From contig NZ_JBBYXK010000002.1 in NCBI RefSeq assembly GCF_039655875.1, positions 930,001 to 994,000 of the forward strand: a stretch of DNA of 64,000 bases. The letters run 5' to 3'. The notes below the pieces were generated by a model, which was not told the DNA's origin, did not search any database, and saw only the letters and a program-made list of their open reading frames with translations. The position numbers and the translations under genes were made by a program. Of this stretch, positions 42,516-51,876 are shown piece by piece; position 1 is the stretch's first letter; every line of letters begins with the position of its first letter. Origin of the DNA: Emcibacter sp. SYSU 3D8. Lineage in GTDB: Bacteria > Pseudomonadota > Alphaproteobacteria > SMXS01.

Positions 42516-43130
42516 ATGGGCTTTTATGAGTCGCGTATTCTGCCGAAGCTGCTGAACTGTTGCATGTCCATGGGCGTCATCGCCGAGGAACGCGCCCGAC
42601 TGGTGCCGCGCGCCCACGGCAAGGTCCTCGAGATCGGCATCGGCTCCGGTCTCAACCTGCCCCATTACGGCCCGGGCGTGGAAAGCGTCACCGGAGTCGA
42701 TCCGTCCGTGGAACTGGGCGAGATGGCGGCAAGGCAGGCCTCGCTGGTGGCGTTCCCCGTTCATTTCGAGCAGATATCGGGCGAGAGCCTGCCCTTCGGC
42801 GACGCCAGCTTCGACTGCGCCGTCATCACCTGGACCCTGTGCACCATTCCGGATCCCTCGGCCGCGCTGCGCGAGGTGCGCCGGGTATTGAAGCCGGGCG
42901 CCGAACTGTTCTTCGTCGAGCATGGCCACGCGCCCGATCCTGGCGTGGTGGTCTGGCAGAACCGGCTGAACAAGGTGTGGCCCGCCATTGCCGGCGGCTG
43001 CAACCTGAACCGCAAGATGGACCAGATCATCACTGCTGCCGGATTCCGGATCGACGAACTGGAGGCCAGCTACCGTCCCGGGCTGCGGCCCATGACCTAT
43101 TTCTACATGGGCGTGGCGCGGCCGGCCTGA
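42516..43130 (+). CDS. Class I SAM-dependent methyltransferase
   Basis: A 204-residue methyltransferase of the Methyltransf_11 type. Motif I is VLEIGIGSGLNLPHYG, followed by the acidic GVDPS, LPFGDASFDCAVITWTLCTI (motif IV) and VLKPGAELFFVEHG (motif VI). The family resembles METTL7-like proteins. ATG 42516 has GGGGGAGAG before it. Its last 28 bp overlap the convergent membrane-protein gene. The acceptor molecule is unknown. Confidence 0.9.
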   Translation: MGFYESRILPKLLNCCMSMGVIAEERARLVPRAHGKVLEIGIGSGLNLPHYGPGVESVTGVDPSVELGEMAARQASLVAFPVHFEQISGESLPFGDASFDCAVITWTLCTIPDPSAALREVRRVLKPGAELFFVEHGHAPDPGVVVWQNRLNKVWPAIAGGCNLNRKMDQIITAAGFRIDELEASYRPGLRPMTYFYMGVARPA

Positions 43131-43558
43131 CGGCGCGACAGCAGCGCGAACAGCACGCCGCCCAGCACGCCCGCCACGCATTGCGCGGCGAAGCCGGCCG
43201 GGGTGCGTGCGCCGGCCACCATGGTGATTCCCAGCGCCTCCCGCATGATCACCAGCATCACCGCCATGGCCGCGCCGCCGCCGATGGCGTAGCTGACGGT
43301 GCGCCCGAGGCCGATCCTGGGCCACAGCCAGCCGGTGATCAGGAACCCGAGCAGCAGCGCGGCGCCGATGAACATGGCATAGATCGGCGCCATGCCGAGC
43401 ACGTCGTGCAGCGTCATGTCGAGCGCCACACCGGCGCCGATCTCGGCGCCCAGGCCGCGCAATCCGGCCATGACAAACTGGCTGTGAAGCGCCACCGCCA
43501 CCGCCGCGGTGACCGGCACGGTGACCGCGAAGGCCAGGATGCGCCAGATAATCCCCAC
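43103..43558 (-). CDS. Four-helix hypothetical membrane protein
   Basis: A 151-residue protein with four hydrophobic segments, starting VGIIWRILAFAVTVPVTAAVAV and including GMAPIYAMFIGAALLLGFLITG and a GGGAAMAVMLVIM helix. GTG 43558 has an excellent GGGAGGAAC site and is preferred. I do not recognise the family, though it resembles unnamed alphaproteobacterial inner-membrane proteins. It is convergent with, and overlaps, the methyltransferase end; it is divergent from the sugar dehydrogenase. Confidence 0.75.
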   Translation of the reverse strand: MGIIWRILAFAVTVPVTAAVAVALHSQFVMAGLRGLGAEIGAGVALDMTLHDVLGMAPIYAMFIGAALLLGFLITGWLWPRIGLGRTVSYAIGGGAAMAVMLVIMREALGITMVAGARTPAGFAAQCVAGVLGGVLFALLSRRQAGRATPM

Positions 43559-43628
43559 CTCGTTCCTCCCGGTTCCCTTTTGTGTGCCATGCGGTAATGT
43601 GGGTCGATCTTTGGGGGTCGAGGGAAAG

Positions 43629-44750
43629 ATGTCCATGACAAACAGGAGACGGCGTTCACTTGTGGCCGTCATGGCCTGCTGCCTGATGGTCTGGATCGCA
43701 GGACCCTCGGCAGCGGCGAAGGAGTACGTCGTCGAGACGGTGCTCACCGGTCTCGACCGGCCCTGGAGCCTGACCTTTCTGCCCGACGGCGCCATGCTGC
43801 TGACCGGACACAAGGGCACGCTCCGGACCATCCGGGACGGCAGGATGTCGGCACCGATTTCAGGCGTTCCGGCGGTGGAATTTGACGGACAGGGCGGCCT
43901 GTTCGAGGCGCTGGCCCATCCCCGTTTCGCCGAGAACGGCCTTGTTTACCTGTCCTATGCCCACAAGGGCGAAGGCGGCAATACGCTGCGGGTGGCCAGG
44001 GCGCGGCTTGACCGGGAAGCGCTGAAGGATCTGAAGGTGGTGTTCGAGAGCAAGCCCGCGCACACCGCCGCCGTGCATTACGGCGGGCGCATGGTCTGGC
44101 TGCCAGACGGCACGCTCCTGATCACCAACGGCGATGGCTTCACATACCGCGAGCAGGCGCAGAATCTGGCCAGCGATTTCGGCAAGATCGTCCGGATCAA
44201 CGACGACGGCACCGTCCCCGCCGACAATCCCTTCGCCGGCCGCAAGGATGCCAGGCCCGAAATATGGACCTATGGCCACCGCAACCCGCAGGGCATGGTG
44301 CTCGACCCGGCGGACGGCGTTGTTTACGCGCATGAACATGGTCCGCGCGGCGGCGACGAACTCAACGTCATTGTGAAAGGCCGCAATTACGGTTGGCCGC
44401 TGGCCACGAAAGGCGTCGATTATTCGGGCGCCCACATTACGCCGTTCAAGGAATACAAGGGCACCGAGAACGCCATCATCGGCTGGACCCCGTCGATTGC
44501 ACCCTGTGGCCTGGCGATCTATCGCGGCGATGCGTTTCCGCAATGGGATGGCGATCTGTTTGTCGGCGCGCTCGCGGGGCGCAGCCTTCACCGGGTCGAC
44601 ATGCAAGGCGGCAAGGTCACCGGCGAGGAGGTCATGCTCAAGGACATGAAAAAGCGCATCCGCGACGTGCGAACCGGTCCCGACGGGTTGATCTATGTCC
44701 TCACGGACGGCGAAGGCGCCGCGCTGCTCAGGCTCAGGCCGCCCGCCTGA
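43629..44750 (+). CDS. PQQ-dependent soluble aldose sugar dehydrogenase family protein
   Basis: A 373-residue periplasmic beta-propeller of the Asd/YliI family. A Sec signal peptide (about 1-30, ending PSAAAKEYV) is followed by the family motifs TGLDRPWSLTFLPDGAMLLTGHKG, GLFEALAHPRF, LWLPDGTLLITNGDGF-type, RPEIWTYGHRNPQGMVLDP and HEHGPRGGDELNVI. The GHRNPQG and HEHGPRGGDE loops carry PQQ and calcium ligands. No PQQ biosynthesis genes are visible here. The start is ATG 43629 with GAGGGAAAG. Confidence 0.9.
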   Translation: MSMTNRRRRSLVAVMACCLMVWIAGPSAAAKEYVVETVLTGLDRPWSLTFLPDGAMLLTGHKGTLRTIRDGRMSAPISGVPAVEFDGQGGLFEALAHPRFAENGLVYLSYAHKGEGGNTLRVARARLDREALKDLKVVFESKPAHTAAVHYGGRMVWLPDGTLLITNGDGFTYREQAQNLASDFGKIVRINDDGTVPADNPFAGRKDARPEIWTYGHRNPQGMVLDPADGVVYAHEHGPRGGDELNVIVKGRNYGWPLATKGVDYSGAHITPFKEYKGTENAIIGWTPSIAPCGLAIYRGDAFPQWDGDLFVGALAGRSLHRVDMQGGKVTGEEVMLKDMKKRIRDVRTGPDGLIYVLTDGEGAALLRLRPPA

Positions 44751-44759
44751 CCGGCCGCG

Positions 44760-45185
44760 TCAGTTTTCCAGCGTCACGTCGAGCGTGATCTCGGCCTTCA
44801 GCAGTTTGGAGACCGGACAGCCGATCTTCGCCTTGCCGGCAAGTTCCTCGAACTTGGCCGGAGTGGCGCCGGGCACCTTGCCCGTCAGGGACAGGTGAAC
44901 GGCGGTGATGGCATAGCCGTCGTCCTGCTTGACCAGGGTTACATCGGCTTTCGTCTCCATGCGCTCGGCGGTGAAGCCTGCCTCGCCGAGAATCAGCGAC
45001 AACGCCATGGTGAAGCAGCCCGCATGGGCGGCGCCGATCAGTTCTTCGGGATTTGTGCCCGGCTTGCCCTCGAACCGGCTGGCGAAACCATAGGGGTAAT
45101 CACCCAGCGCCCCGCTTTTTGTCGAAATGGCGCCCTTGCCGTTCCGGATGCCGCCCTGCCACTTGGCTGTTCCATACGTGCTCAT
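44760..45185 (-). CDS. OsmC-type organic hydroperoxide reductase
   Basis: A 141-residue OsmC family protein, the closest in this window to true OsmC. It has the N-terminal AKWQGGIRNGKGAISTKSG and PEELIGAAHAGCFTMALS with the peroxidatic Cys, and the resolving Cys in KAKIGCPVSKLLKAEI. Both cysteines are present. It reduces organic hydroperoxides with a thiol donor. It is convergent with the sugar dehydrogenase. Confidence 0.94.
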   Translation of the reverse strand: MSTYGTAKWQGGIRNGKGAISTKSGALGDYPYGFASRFEGKPGTNPEELIGAAHAGCFTMALSLILGEAGFTAERMETKADVTLVKQDDGYAITAVHLSLTGKVPGATPAKFEELAGKAKIGCPVSKLLKAEITLDVTLEN

Positions 45186-45278
45186 GCCTGACTCCCTGCT
45201 TGGTGAAGAGGTTCCAGTGTGAGCGCTGTATATGGCGCGTCTGCGATGGCGGGCCAGCCAGCCGGGAGATTTTTCGGA

Positions 45279-46382
45279 TTATTCGGCGGCGGCGGGACGG
45301 TTGGCGCGTTCGCCGGGCCGGCCCTGGCGGGCCAGGAGCTCGCGCAGATCGCGGATGGCCGGGAATACCTCGTTGTTCCAGTCGGTCCCCTGGGCATCGT
45401 GGGCGGCCTGCTCAAGTTCCACGATGGCTTTGTCCTCGGCGAAGATGCGCTCGGTGAACCAGGTCACGAACGGCCATGCCACGTGGATCAGGCCCGGCAC
45501 CGGCGGCTTCATGACCGACAGGTAGCCGAAGGTCCGGTTGGTGCGCTGCTCCTTGTCCAGCGGTGTGTAGGCCAGCCACACATCGAGCACCGGGTCGCGG
45601 TCGCCGCCCAGTTCGCGGCCCACCCACACCTTCAGGCGCTGATACGGATATTGGGTGCGGATGGTCATCAGGTCGCCGAAGTCCTTCTTGTCGCCCTTGG
45701 CGCGGACAAGATCGACGATGACGGTTTCGCCCAGGCTGGCGCGGCCTTCGGTGCGGCTGAATGTGTAATCCACTTCGCACCAGTCGTCGCCGCTGCGCCG
45801 GTCCAGGCACTTCGCCTTGATGGTGCCCATGTTCCGGCGATGCAGGAACTGGTGGTTCATGTCGAACAGGTTCTCGTGCATGAACGTGTAGTGGCAGGCG
45901 ACTTCGCGGTTGAGTTTGCGGGTCTTGTAGCGGCGGTTCGTCGCCGATCCCAGCGCGGCGGGCGCCTGCTGGTCGGCAAGGGCAGGGTCGCCCGGGAACA
46001 CGAAGATCAGGCCGTCGATCTCCCGTGCCGGATAGGCGCACACGCCATTGGGCAGCTTGTCCATGCCGAAATAGGGGACATCGACGCACTTGCCCGAACA
46101 ATCGTAGGCCCAGCCGTGATAGCCGCATTGCAGCACGTCGCCGTCGACCACGCCGACGCTCAGCGGCACCTGCCGGTGGGCGCAGCGATCCTCCAGCGCG
46201 AAGACCGTGCCCGAGGCGCCGCGGTAGAGCACCACCGGCTCGCCCATCAGGCGTCGGCCCAACGTCTTGCCGGCGGCCAGTTCGTTGGACCATGCCAGCG
46301 GATACCAATGGTCGGGATGGGAATCGACCTTGCGCAGGTCAGGGGTGTCGCGCGCGGCGAGGGAATGTCGATCCTGGGCCAA
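45279..46382 (-). CDS. Rieske non-haem iron oxygenase (alpha subunit type)
   Basis: A 367-residue Rieske oxygenase. The Rieske cluster ligands are CAHRQVPLS and CGYHGWAYD (about residues 63-88). The mononuclear iron motif is ENLFDMNHQFLHRR, with the Asp, His and His in place. It belongs to the phenylpropionate/vanillate-demethylase-like single-subunit class, which usually demethylates or hydroxylates aromatic acids or steroids. No ferredoxin or reductase gene adjoins. I chose TTG 46382 with GGAGAAG; a TTG at 46409 is an alternative. Confidence 0.93.
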   Translation of the reverse strand: MAQDRHSLAARDTPDLRKVDSHPDHWYPLAWSNELAAGKTLGRRLMGEPVVLYRGASGTVFALEDRCAHRQVPLSVGVVDGDVLQCGYHGWAYDCSGKCVDVPYFGMDKLPNGVCAYPAREIDGLIFVFPGDPALADQQAPAALGSATNRRYKTRKLNREVACHYTFMHENLFDMNHQFLHRRNMGTIKAKCLDRRSGDDWCEVDYTFSRTEGRASLGETVIVDLVRAKGDKKDFGDLMTIRTQYPYQRLKVWVGRELGGDRDPVLDVWLAYTPLDKEQRTNRTFGYLSVMKPPVPGLIHVAWPFVTWFTERIFAEDKAIVELEQAAHDAQGTDWNNEVFPAIRDLRELLARQGRPGERANRPAAAE

Positions 46383-46488
46383 GCCGTCTTCTCCGATAGG
46401 GGGGTCCAAGGACCAATCCGGCCAACCCTAGCCTGCGCTCCGTCCGATTGGTAGGATTTCGCGCCGCGGCCACGGAACTCACCGCGGA

Positions 46489-46812
46489 TTACCTTGGCTC
46501 CCGCGTGGGTACGATCTCCGGAGCCGGCGCCGGTACGCCGACATCGGGCGGGACCGGTGACTCCATGCTGCTCCCGCGAGGGGGGACGTCTGCCTTGTCC
46601 TTCTCCGGCTGGTTCTTGAGCGATCTGGTGCCCTCGACACAGCCTGGATCATAGACCGTGACATCGTTGATCAGCGCCGGGTCGTCGGTGCAGGCGGATG
46701 TGCCGTCCGGCGAGGACAGGGGCTTGTGAATGTCGTCGCTGACGGCAAATGCCGGGCCGCCGGTGACCAGGGAAATCGCCGCCAGCGCGGCGAGCAGGTG
46801 GGTGCGGGGCAT
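46489..46812 (-). CDS. Exported hypothetical protein
   Basis: A 107-residue protein with a Sec signal peptide (cleavage after AFA, about residue 23) and a proline-rich C-terminus. Two cysteines (SACTDDPAL and DPGCVEG) could form a disulfide in the periplasm. No family recognised. Confidence 0.65.
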   Translation of the reverse strand: MPRTHLLAALAAISLVTGGPAFAVSDDIHKPLSSPDGTSACTDDPALINDVTVYDPGCVEGTRSLKNQPEKDKADVPPRGSSMESPVPPDVGVPAPAPEIVPTREPR

Positions 46813-46898
46813 GTCACGCTCCTGGAGCAGTCATGCACCCACAAAGCCCGTCCCGGGCGGAAGTTCCCTGAGGTGGATCAGGATCGGCCCGGCTGCGA

Positions 46899-47858
46899 TC
46901 AGCCCAGGTCGAATGTCTCGCCCAGCGTTGCCTCGGACAGCGCCCACAGGCGTGCCGCGCTGGCCGGATCCGTGGCATAGGCGAAGTAACCCGATGACGC
47001 CGCCGGACCGGATTTCAGCTCACCCACGTGACAATCCTCCAGATACAGCCCGCCCCGGCCTTCCAGCTCAGGCGACGTCGCCGCCCAGACGCTGGTCGCG
47101 GCGCCGGCCGGAATGGTCTTGAACTTGAACTCGCCGCTGCCCGCGTTGGTTTTCACCCGCGCCATCAGCGCCTCGATGTCGCTATCGGTCAGGTGGCGCC
47201 CCAGCTCGGTCTGGATGCCGCCGGGATGCACTGCATTGGCGGTAATGCCGTAGGGCGCCAGCCGCCGGGTCAACTCGACCGAGAACAGCACATTGGCGGT
47301 CTTCGACTGGCCGTAGGACGACCACTTGTCATAGTCGCGATGGTTGAAGTGCGGGTCGACGAAATTCACGTCGGCAAACCGGTGACCGGCCGAACTGAGA
47401 TTGACGATGCGGCCGGGCGCGCCGGCTTTCAGCGCGGGCGCCAGCAGGTTGGTCAGCAGGAAATGACCCAGATGGTTGGTGGCGAACTGCATCTCCCAGC
47501 CCTCGGCCGTCCGCGTCAGCGGACAGGCCATGACGCCGGCATTGTTGACCAGCAGGTGCAGCGGTCCGTGTCCGGCCAGCCACGTTTTCGCGCAGGCGCG
47601 GACGCTGTCGGGCACCGACAGCTCGACTTGCGCCACGTCGATGCCCTGGTTGCCGGTCACCTTGCGGATGCGCTCGGCGGCGGCCTCGCCCTTGGCTTTG
47701 TCGCGCACCGCCAGCGTCACCGCCGCGCCGGCCGAGGCCAGTGCCCGCGCCGTCTCCTCGCCGAGGCCGGTGGAGGCGCCGGTAACCAGCGCCTGCTTGC
47801 CCCTGAGGTCGATGCCGGCGATTACCTCGTCGGTTGTCGTGTCCGCGCCGAATGCCAT
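46899..47858 (-). CDS. SDR-family oxidoreductase (retinol dehydrogenase-like)
   Basis: A 319-residue short-chain dehydrogenase. The NAD(P) motif is TGASTGLGEETARAL. NNAGVMACP is followed by the catalytic NLSSAGHRF Ser and intact YGQSKTANV, where Tyr and Lys are both present. The C-terminal region is longer than in classical SDRs, typical of the WWOX/retinol-dehydrogenase-like group. ATG 47858 has GGGAGAC. The substrate is unknown. Confidence 0.92.
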   Translation of the reverse strand: MAFGADTTTDEVIAGIDLRGKQALVTGASTGLGEETARALASAGAAVTLAVRDKAKGEAAAERIRKVTGNQGIDVAQVELSVPDSVRACAKTWLAGHGPLHLLVNNAGVMACPLTRTAEGWEMQFATNHLGHFLLTNLLAPALKAGAPGRIVNLSSAGHRFADVNFVDPHFNHRDYDKWSSYGQSKTANVLFSVELTRRLAPYGITANAVHPGGIQTELGRHLTDSDIEALMARVKTNAGSGEFKFKTIPAGAATSVWAATSPELEGRGGLYLEDCHVGELKSGPAASSGYFAYATDPASAARLWALSEATLGETFDLG

Positions 47859-48010
47859 GAAAAGTCTCCCGGTTTCAATAGGCGCCCGTCCCCGCGGGCA
47901 ACGCCATCCTAGCGCAATGGCGGCGCGCTGGCACCGGCCATGCGGGCCTTGTTTCCGCCCGGGCCGTGGGGGCAGACTGGTAGATCGTCTGACTGCGTGA
48001 GAAGGTCGCC

Positions 48011-48691
48011 ATGCGCAACAGGGGCTTGAGCCACACGCGGCGGAACATGGGGATCTGTGCCGCGGGCGTCGCGCTGTCGGTGCTGTCGATCTGGTGGGGC
48101 TTGGCGGAGATGAACGCGCTGGGTCACGAGACAATGGCAAGCGGGCTGAAGATCGGCATCGCCATTCCGGTCGGCCTGATCTGTTTTTTCATGTTCTTCA
48201 ACTTCCTCTGGGGCGCGCGGCTGATCGCGGCGGCGCGGCGCGGCGAGAAGGATATTGGCCGCTGGATCGTGACCCCAGCCGAGGCCGAGGCATTCCGGCG
48301 CAACGACGAGCGGCGCGCCGGCCAGGGCTATTCCAATGACTACACGTTGCCCAGAACCATCCCGCCAGTGGGACTCGAGGTCATCTTCACCGACAATGCC
48401 CTGGTGGTGGGCGGCACCTATTTCGGCCTGGTCACCACCGGCATGTTCAGATTCGAAGGTGTCCAGATGCTGCCAGAGAACCCGCTCGCCATCGAATTCG
48501 GTACGGTGGTGACATCGGCATACAAGGTGACGATGGTGCGGATCGGCGTCTCCAGGGGCCTGCTGCGCGTGCCGGTCTCGCGAAGCGCGCGCGGTGAGGC
48601 GGCCAAGGTCCTGGCGCACTTCACCGCTGTCGACCAGCGCAAGCTGCTGGTCGATCCCGGCTTCTACAGGCGCCGCATGGCCTGGGGCTGA
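48011..48691 (+). CDS. Two-TM hypothetical membrane protein
   Basis: A 226-residue protein with two N-terminal membrane helices (ICAAGVALSVLSIWWGLAE and IGIAIPVGLICFFMFFNFLWG), then a soluble domain with repeated beta strands (VIFTDNALVVGGTYFGLV, TSAYKVTMVRIGVSRGLLRVPV). No family is recognised. Its TGA stop overlaps a possible CTG start of the small downstream frame. Confidence 0.75.
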   Translation: MRNRGLSHTRRNMGICAAGVALSVLSIWWGLAEMNALGHETMASGLKIGIAIPVGLICFFMFFNFLWGARLIAAARRGEKDIGRWIVTPAEAEAFRRNDERRAGQGYSNDYTLPRTIPPVGLEVIFTDNALVVGGTYFGLVTTGMFRFEGVQMLPENPLAIEFGTVVTSAYKVTMVRIGVSRGLLRVPVSRSARGEAAKVLAHFTAVDQRKLLVDPGFYRRRMAWG

Positions 48692-48867
48692 TCGCCGCGG
48701 CGGCATGCTTTCTAGTCGCCGCTGCCGGCTTTGCGCTCAACGATGCGGGCGTCGAGGGAAATGTCCCGTTATTGATGGCGGTTGCCGGCGCCATCGCCGG
48801 CATCGGCGGGCTGGTGCTGGCGTTCGTCGCCTGGACGCTGCATATGAAGCAGCGGACGCCGAGATAG
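48688..48867 (+). CDS. Possible small two-helix membrane protein, CTG start
   Basis: This 59-codon frame reads as two hydrophobic helices: LIAAAACFLVAAAGFAL and then LMAVAGAIAGIGGLVLAFVAW, followed by a short basic tail. It looks like a real membrane protein but has no ATG, GTG or TTG upstream of the first helix; the CTG overlaps the previous stop (CTGA). The C-terminal bases also lie opposite the YozE-like gene. It could be a coupled small gene, a frameshifted end of its neighbour, or chance. Confidence 0.35.
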   Translation: MIAAAACFLVAAAGFALNDAGVEGNVPLLMAVAGAIAGIGGLVLAFVAWTLHMKQRTPR

Positions 48868-49092
48868 CAGTGCGCGGCGCCGGGTCCGGCGCCGCTGGGC
48901 GCGGTAGCATTTCCACACCGACCGCGCCGAGTCGATGGCGCCGGGACAGGCGTCGCGCACTAGCAGATAAGCGCGCAGTTCTTCCCAGGTCGCTGCGTCC
49001 GGCAGATCGGCCGCCCGTTGCGCGTGTTCGATGAAATCGCCCTGCGGATTGGGCCCGCGCCGCCGCATCATCACATAAGCCTTGAACGACAT
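48769..49092 (-). CDS. YozE SAM-like small protein with Arg-rich tail
   Basis: A 107-residue protein. Residues 1-70 (MSFKAYVMMRRRGPNPQGDF, FIEHAQRAADLPDAATWEEL, YLLVRDACPGAIDSARSVW) resemble the short YozE_SAM_like domain. The ATG 49092 has a strong AAGGAGG. The last about 38 residues are Arg-rich and read opposite the small membrane-protein frame 48688-48867, so the true C-terminus is uncertain. Confidence 0.65.
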   Translation of the reverse strand: MSFKAYVMMRRRGPNPQGDFIEHAQRAADLPDAATWEELRAYLLVRDACPGAIDSARSVWKCYRAQRRRTRRRALLSRRPLLHMQRPGDERQHQPADAGDGAGNRHQ

Positions 49093-49223
49093 GGTCGCCT
49101 CCTTGCGGGGCGGACCATAGGACCGTCGCATGACAGGATCGTCTCAGCTTCGTGGCGATATGGCGGCATTGCGGTCCGCCCGGCCAATCGGCGCGCCGTG
49201 CCGCCGCAGGACCTGGGTATCCG

Positions 49224-49901
49224 TCAGTCGTCGAAACCGATGAAGACCGCGGCGTCCTCGACCGACTTGCGCTGAGAGACCACGGCATTCGCCGGAAACG
49301 AATCGTCGGGATAGCCCATGGCGACGCAGGTCATGATGACCTGGTCGTCGGGAATGCGGGCATGCTCGCGCACCACGGGAGACTGCATGATTCCCTGGCT
49401 GTTGATGACGCATCCCAGGCCGCGGGACCAGGCCGCATTGACCAGGGCGTTGGTGACCCCGCCGCAGTCGAACGGCCCGATGTCGCCGCCGTGGATCGAC
49501 CGATCGTAGGTGACGACAATGGAAACGGGCGCATCGAACTGGCGAAAGCCGCGCAGCACCCAGTCCTGGCGCTTTTCCTTGTCGTGGCGTTCGATGCCCA
49601 TGGCCGCGAAAAGCTGTTTCGCGATGCCGATCTGACGATCCCTGTGGGCGCCCTCGTATCCGCCATGCATGCGGAACTCGCGCGATTCCGGCACGCCGGC
49701 CAGAATCCGCTCGGTGTTTCCGGCCCGAATCCGGTCGAGCGGCGCGCCGGAGACCACATAGAAGTTCCACGGCTGCGTATTCAGGGAGGATGGCGCCCGC
49801 ATGGCCATCTCGATCACTTCCCTGATCAGTTCCCTGGCGACCGGAACGGGTTTGTAGCCGCGGATACTGCGGCGGCCATAGACAACGTCATCGTACTGCA
49901 T
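49224..49901 (-). CDS. Nitroreductase-family protein
   Basis: A 225-residue FMN-dependent reductase. The N-terminal RRSIRGYKPVPV is the FMN phosphate-binding motif, followed by APSSLNTQPWNFYVV, and the C-terminal MTCVAMGYPDDSFPANAVVSQRKSVED closes the fold. It reduces nitroaromatics, quinones or related compounds using NAD(P)H. ATG 49901 with GGGGAG is preferred to upstream in-frame options. It is complete and of family-typical length. Confidence 0.93.
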   Translation of the reverse strand: MQYDDVVYGRRSIRGYKPVPVARELIREVIEMAMRAPSSLNTQPWNFYVVSGAPLDRIRAGNTERILAGVPESREFRMHGGYEGAHRDRQIGIAKQLFAAMGIERHDKEKRQDWVLRGFRQFDAPVSIVVTYDRSIHGGDIGPFDCGGVTNALVNAAWSRGLGCVINSQGIMQSPVVREHARIPDDQVIMTCVAMGYPDDSFPANAVVSQRKSVEDAAVFIGFDD

Positions 49902-50128
49902 AACCGGATCTCCCCGTTGCACCGCCAGCTTTGCGCGCCGTGCCATCTTCCGTGCCCTGCCTTTACGAATGCTGACCCCGCAAGTCAACGCCCCGGCGTT
50001 GCGCGGCTGATCGGCAATGGCCGGGCGACCCTTGCCGGCCGGCGGCGACAGGCAGGCGGCGCCCAGGGTTTCCGCGCGCCGGCGGGACCGGCCGCGTTTC
50101 CGGGACCATCGATTCAGTCTGGGTTGAT

Positions 50129-50205
50129 TGGCGCACCCGACAGGATTCGAACCTGTGACCTCTGCCTTCGGAGGGCAGCACTCTATCCAGCTGAGCTACG
50201 GGTGC
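50129..50205 (-). tRNA. tRNA-Arg (anticodon CCG)
   Basis: The minus strand folds as a tRNA: acceptor GCACCCG pairs with CGGGTGC, D-arm has AGCTCAGCTGGATAGAG, the anticodon stem CTGCC/GGCAG encloses loop CTCCGAA with anticodon CCG (reads CGG), and the T-arm has ACAGG-TTCGAAT-CCTGT. CCA is encoded (50129-50131). It sits directly downstream of a good promoter. Confidence 0.97.
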
Positions 50206-50219
50206 CTTGATCGCGGCGG

Positions 50220-50248
50220 AGAATAGGGAAAGCCGAGGGTGCTGTAAA
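50220..50248 (-). promoter_or_regulatory. Promoter of tRNA-Arg(CCG)
   Basis: TTTACA (50243-50248) and TATTCT (50220-50225) on the minus strand are separated by 17 bp and end about 15 bp before the tRNA 5' end. Both boxes are near consensus. It lies between argB and the tRNA. Confidence 0.6.
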
Positions 50249-50250
50249 CC

Positions 50251-51153
50251 TCAGCTTTTGCCGATCAGCGTGCCCGCGCCAACCGAGGTGAACAGCTCGA
50301 GCAGCACGGCGTGCGACACCCGGCCGTCGAGGATGACGGCGGCATCGACGCCGCCCGTCACCGCGTCCACGCAGGTCTGGACCTTGGGGATCATGCCGCC
50401 GGAGACGGTGCCGTCGGCGATCATGGTCGCGACGGCCTCGGGCGACAGGTTGGTCATCAATTCGCCGTCCTTGCTGAGCACGCCCTTCACGTCGGTCAGC
50501 ATCAGCAGCCGGCGCGCGCCCAGCGCGGCGGCGACCGCGCCGGCGAAGGTGTCGGCGTTGATGTTGTAGGTCTCGCCGCCGTCGCCATAGGCGATCGGCG
50601 CGATCACCGGGATCAGGTCCGAGCGGGCCAGCACGTCGAGCACATGCGGGTTGACCGATTCGGGCTCGCCGACGAAGCCCATGTCGAGCTCGCGCTCGAT
50701 GTTGCTGTCGGGATCGCGCTGCTTCATCTTCACCTTGCGGCCGCGCACCATGTCGCAATCGCGGCCCGACAGGCCCACGGCGCCGCCGCCGGCCCGGTTG
50801 ATCGCCGCGACGATCTCCTTGTTGATGCGGCCCGACAGCACCATCTCGACCACTTCCATGGTCGCCTCGTCGGTCACCCGCAGGCCATTGACGAACTCGC
50901 TCTGGATGCGCAGGCGGCCCATCATTTCCTTGATCTGCGGGCCGCCGCCATGCACCACCACCGGGTTGATGCCCACCTGCTTCATCAGCACGATGTCGCG
51001 GGCGAACTCGTCGGCCAGGGTGCGGTCGCCCATGGCGTGGCCGCCATATTTGATCACGATGGTGGCGCCGGCATATTTGCGCATGAAGGGCAGCGCTTCC
51101 GACAGGGTCGTGGCGGTCAGCAATTCGCTGTATCCGGCGGGCAACTCGGCCAT
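50251..51153 (-). CDS. argB: Acetylglutamate kinase
   Basis: A 300-residue kinase for the second step of arginine synthesis, phosphorylating N-acetylglutamate. It has the YGGHAMGD and [10 protein letters not shown] motifs (ATP/substrate loops), [39 protein letters not shown] and [10 protein letters not shown]. It is the last gene of the engB-side block, in the order known for alphaproteobacteria. ATG 51153 is the family start. Confidence 0.96.
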   Translation of the reverse strand: MAELPAGYSELLTATTLSEALPFMRKYAGATIVIKYGGHAMGDRTLADEFARDIVLMKQVGINPVVVHGGGPQIKEMMGRLRIQSEFVNGLRVTDEATMEVVEMVLSGRINKEIVAAINRAGGGAVGLSGRDCDMVRGRKVKMKQRDPDSNIERELDMGFVGEPESVNPHVLDVLARSDLIPVIAPIAYGDGGETYNINADTFAGAVAAALGARRLLMLTDVKGVLSKDGELMTNLSPEAVATMIADGTVSGGMIPKVQTCVDAVTGGVDAAVILDGRVSHAVLLELFTSVGAGTLIGKS

Positions 51154-51219
51154 GGGTTCTTTCTCCCGATTCCGGCGCGGTTTATAGCGGATGGACGTGA
51201 CGGGTGCCAGTGGGGCGAA

Positions 51220-51872
<653 letters not shown>

Positions 51873-51876
<4 letters not shown>

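Noticed and set aside
49986-50001. CAACGC-CCCG-GCGTTG palindrome downstream of tRNA-Arg(CCG)
   Set aside because: It is 130 bp beyond the tRNA end, without a T-run, so not a convincing terminator.
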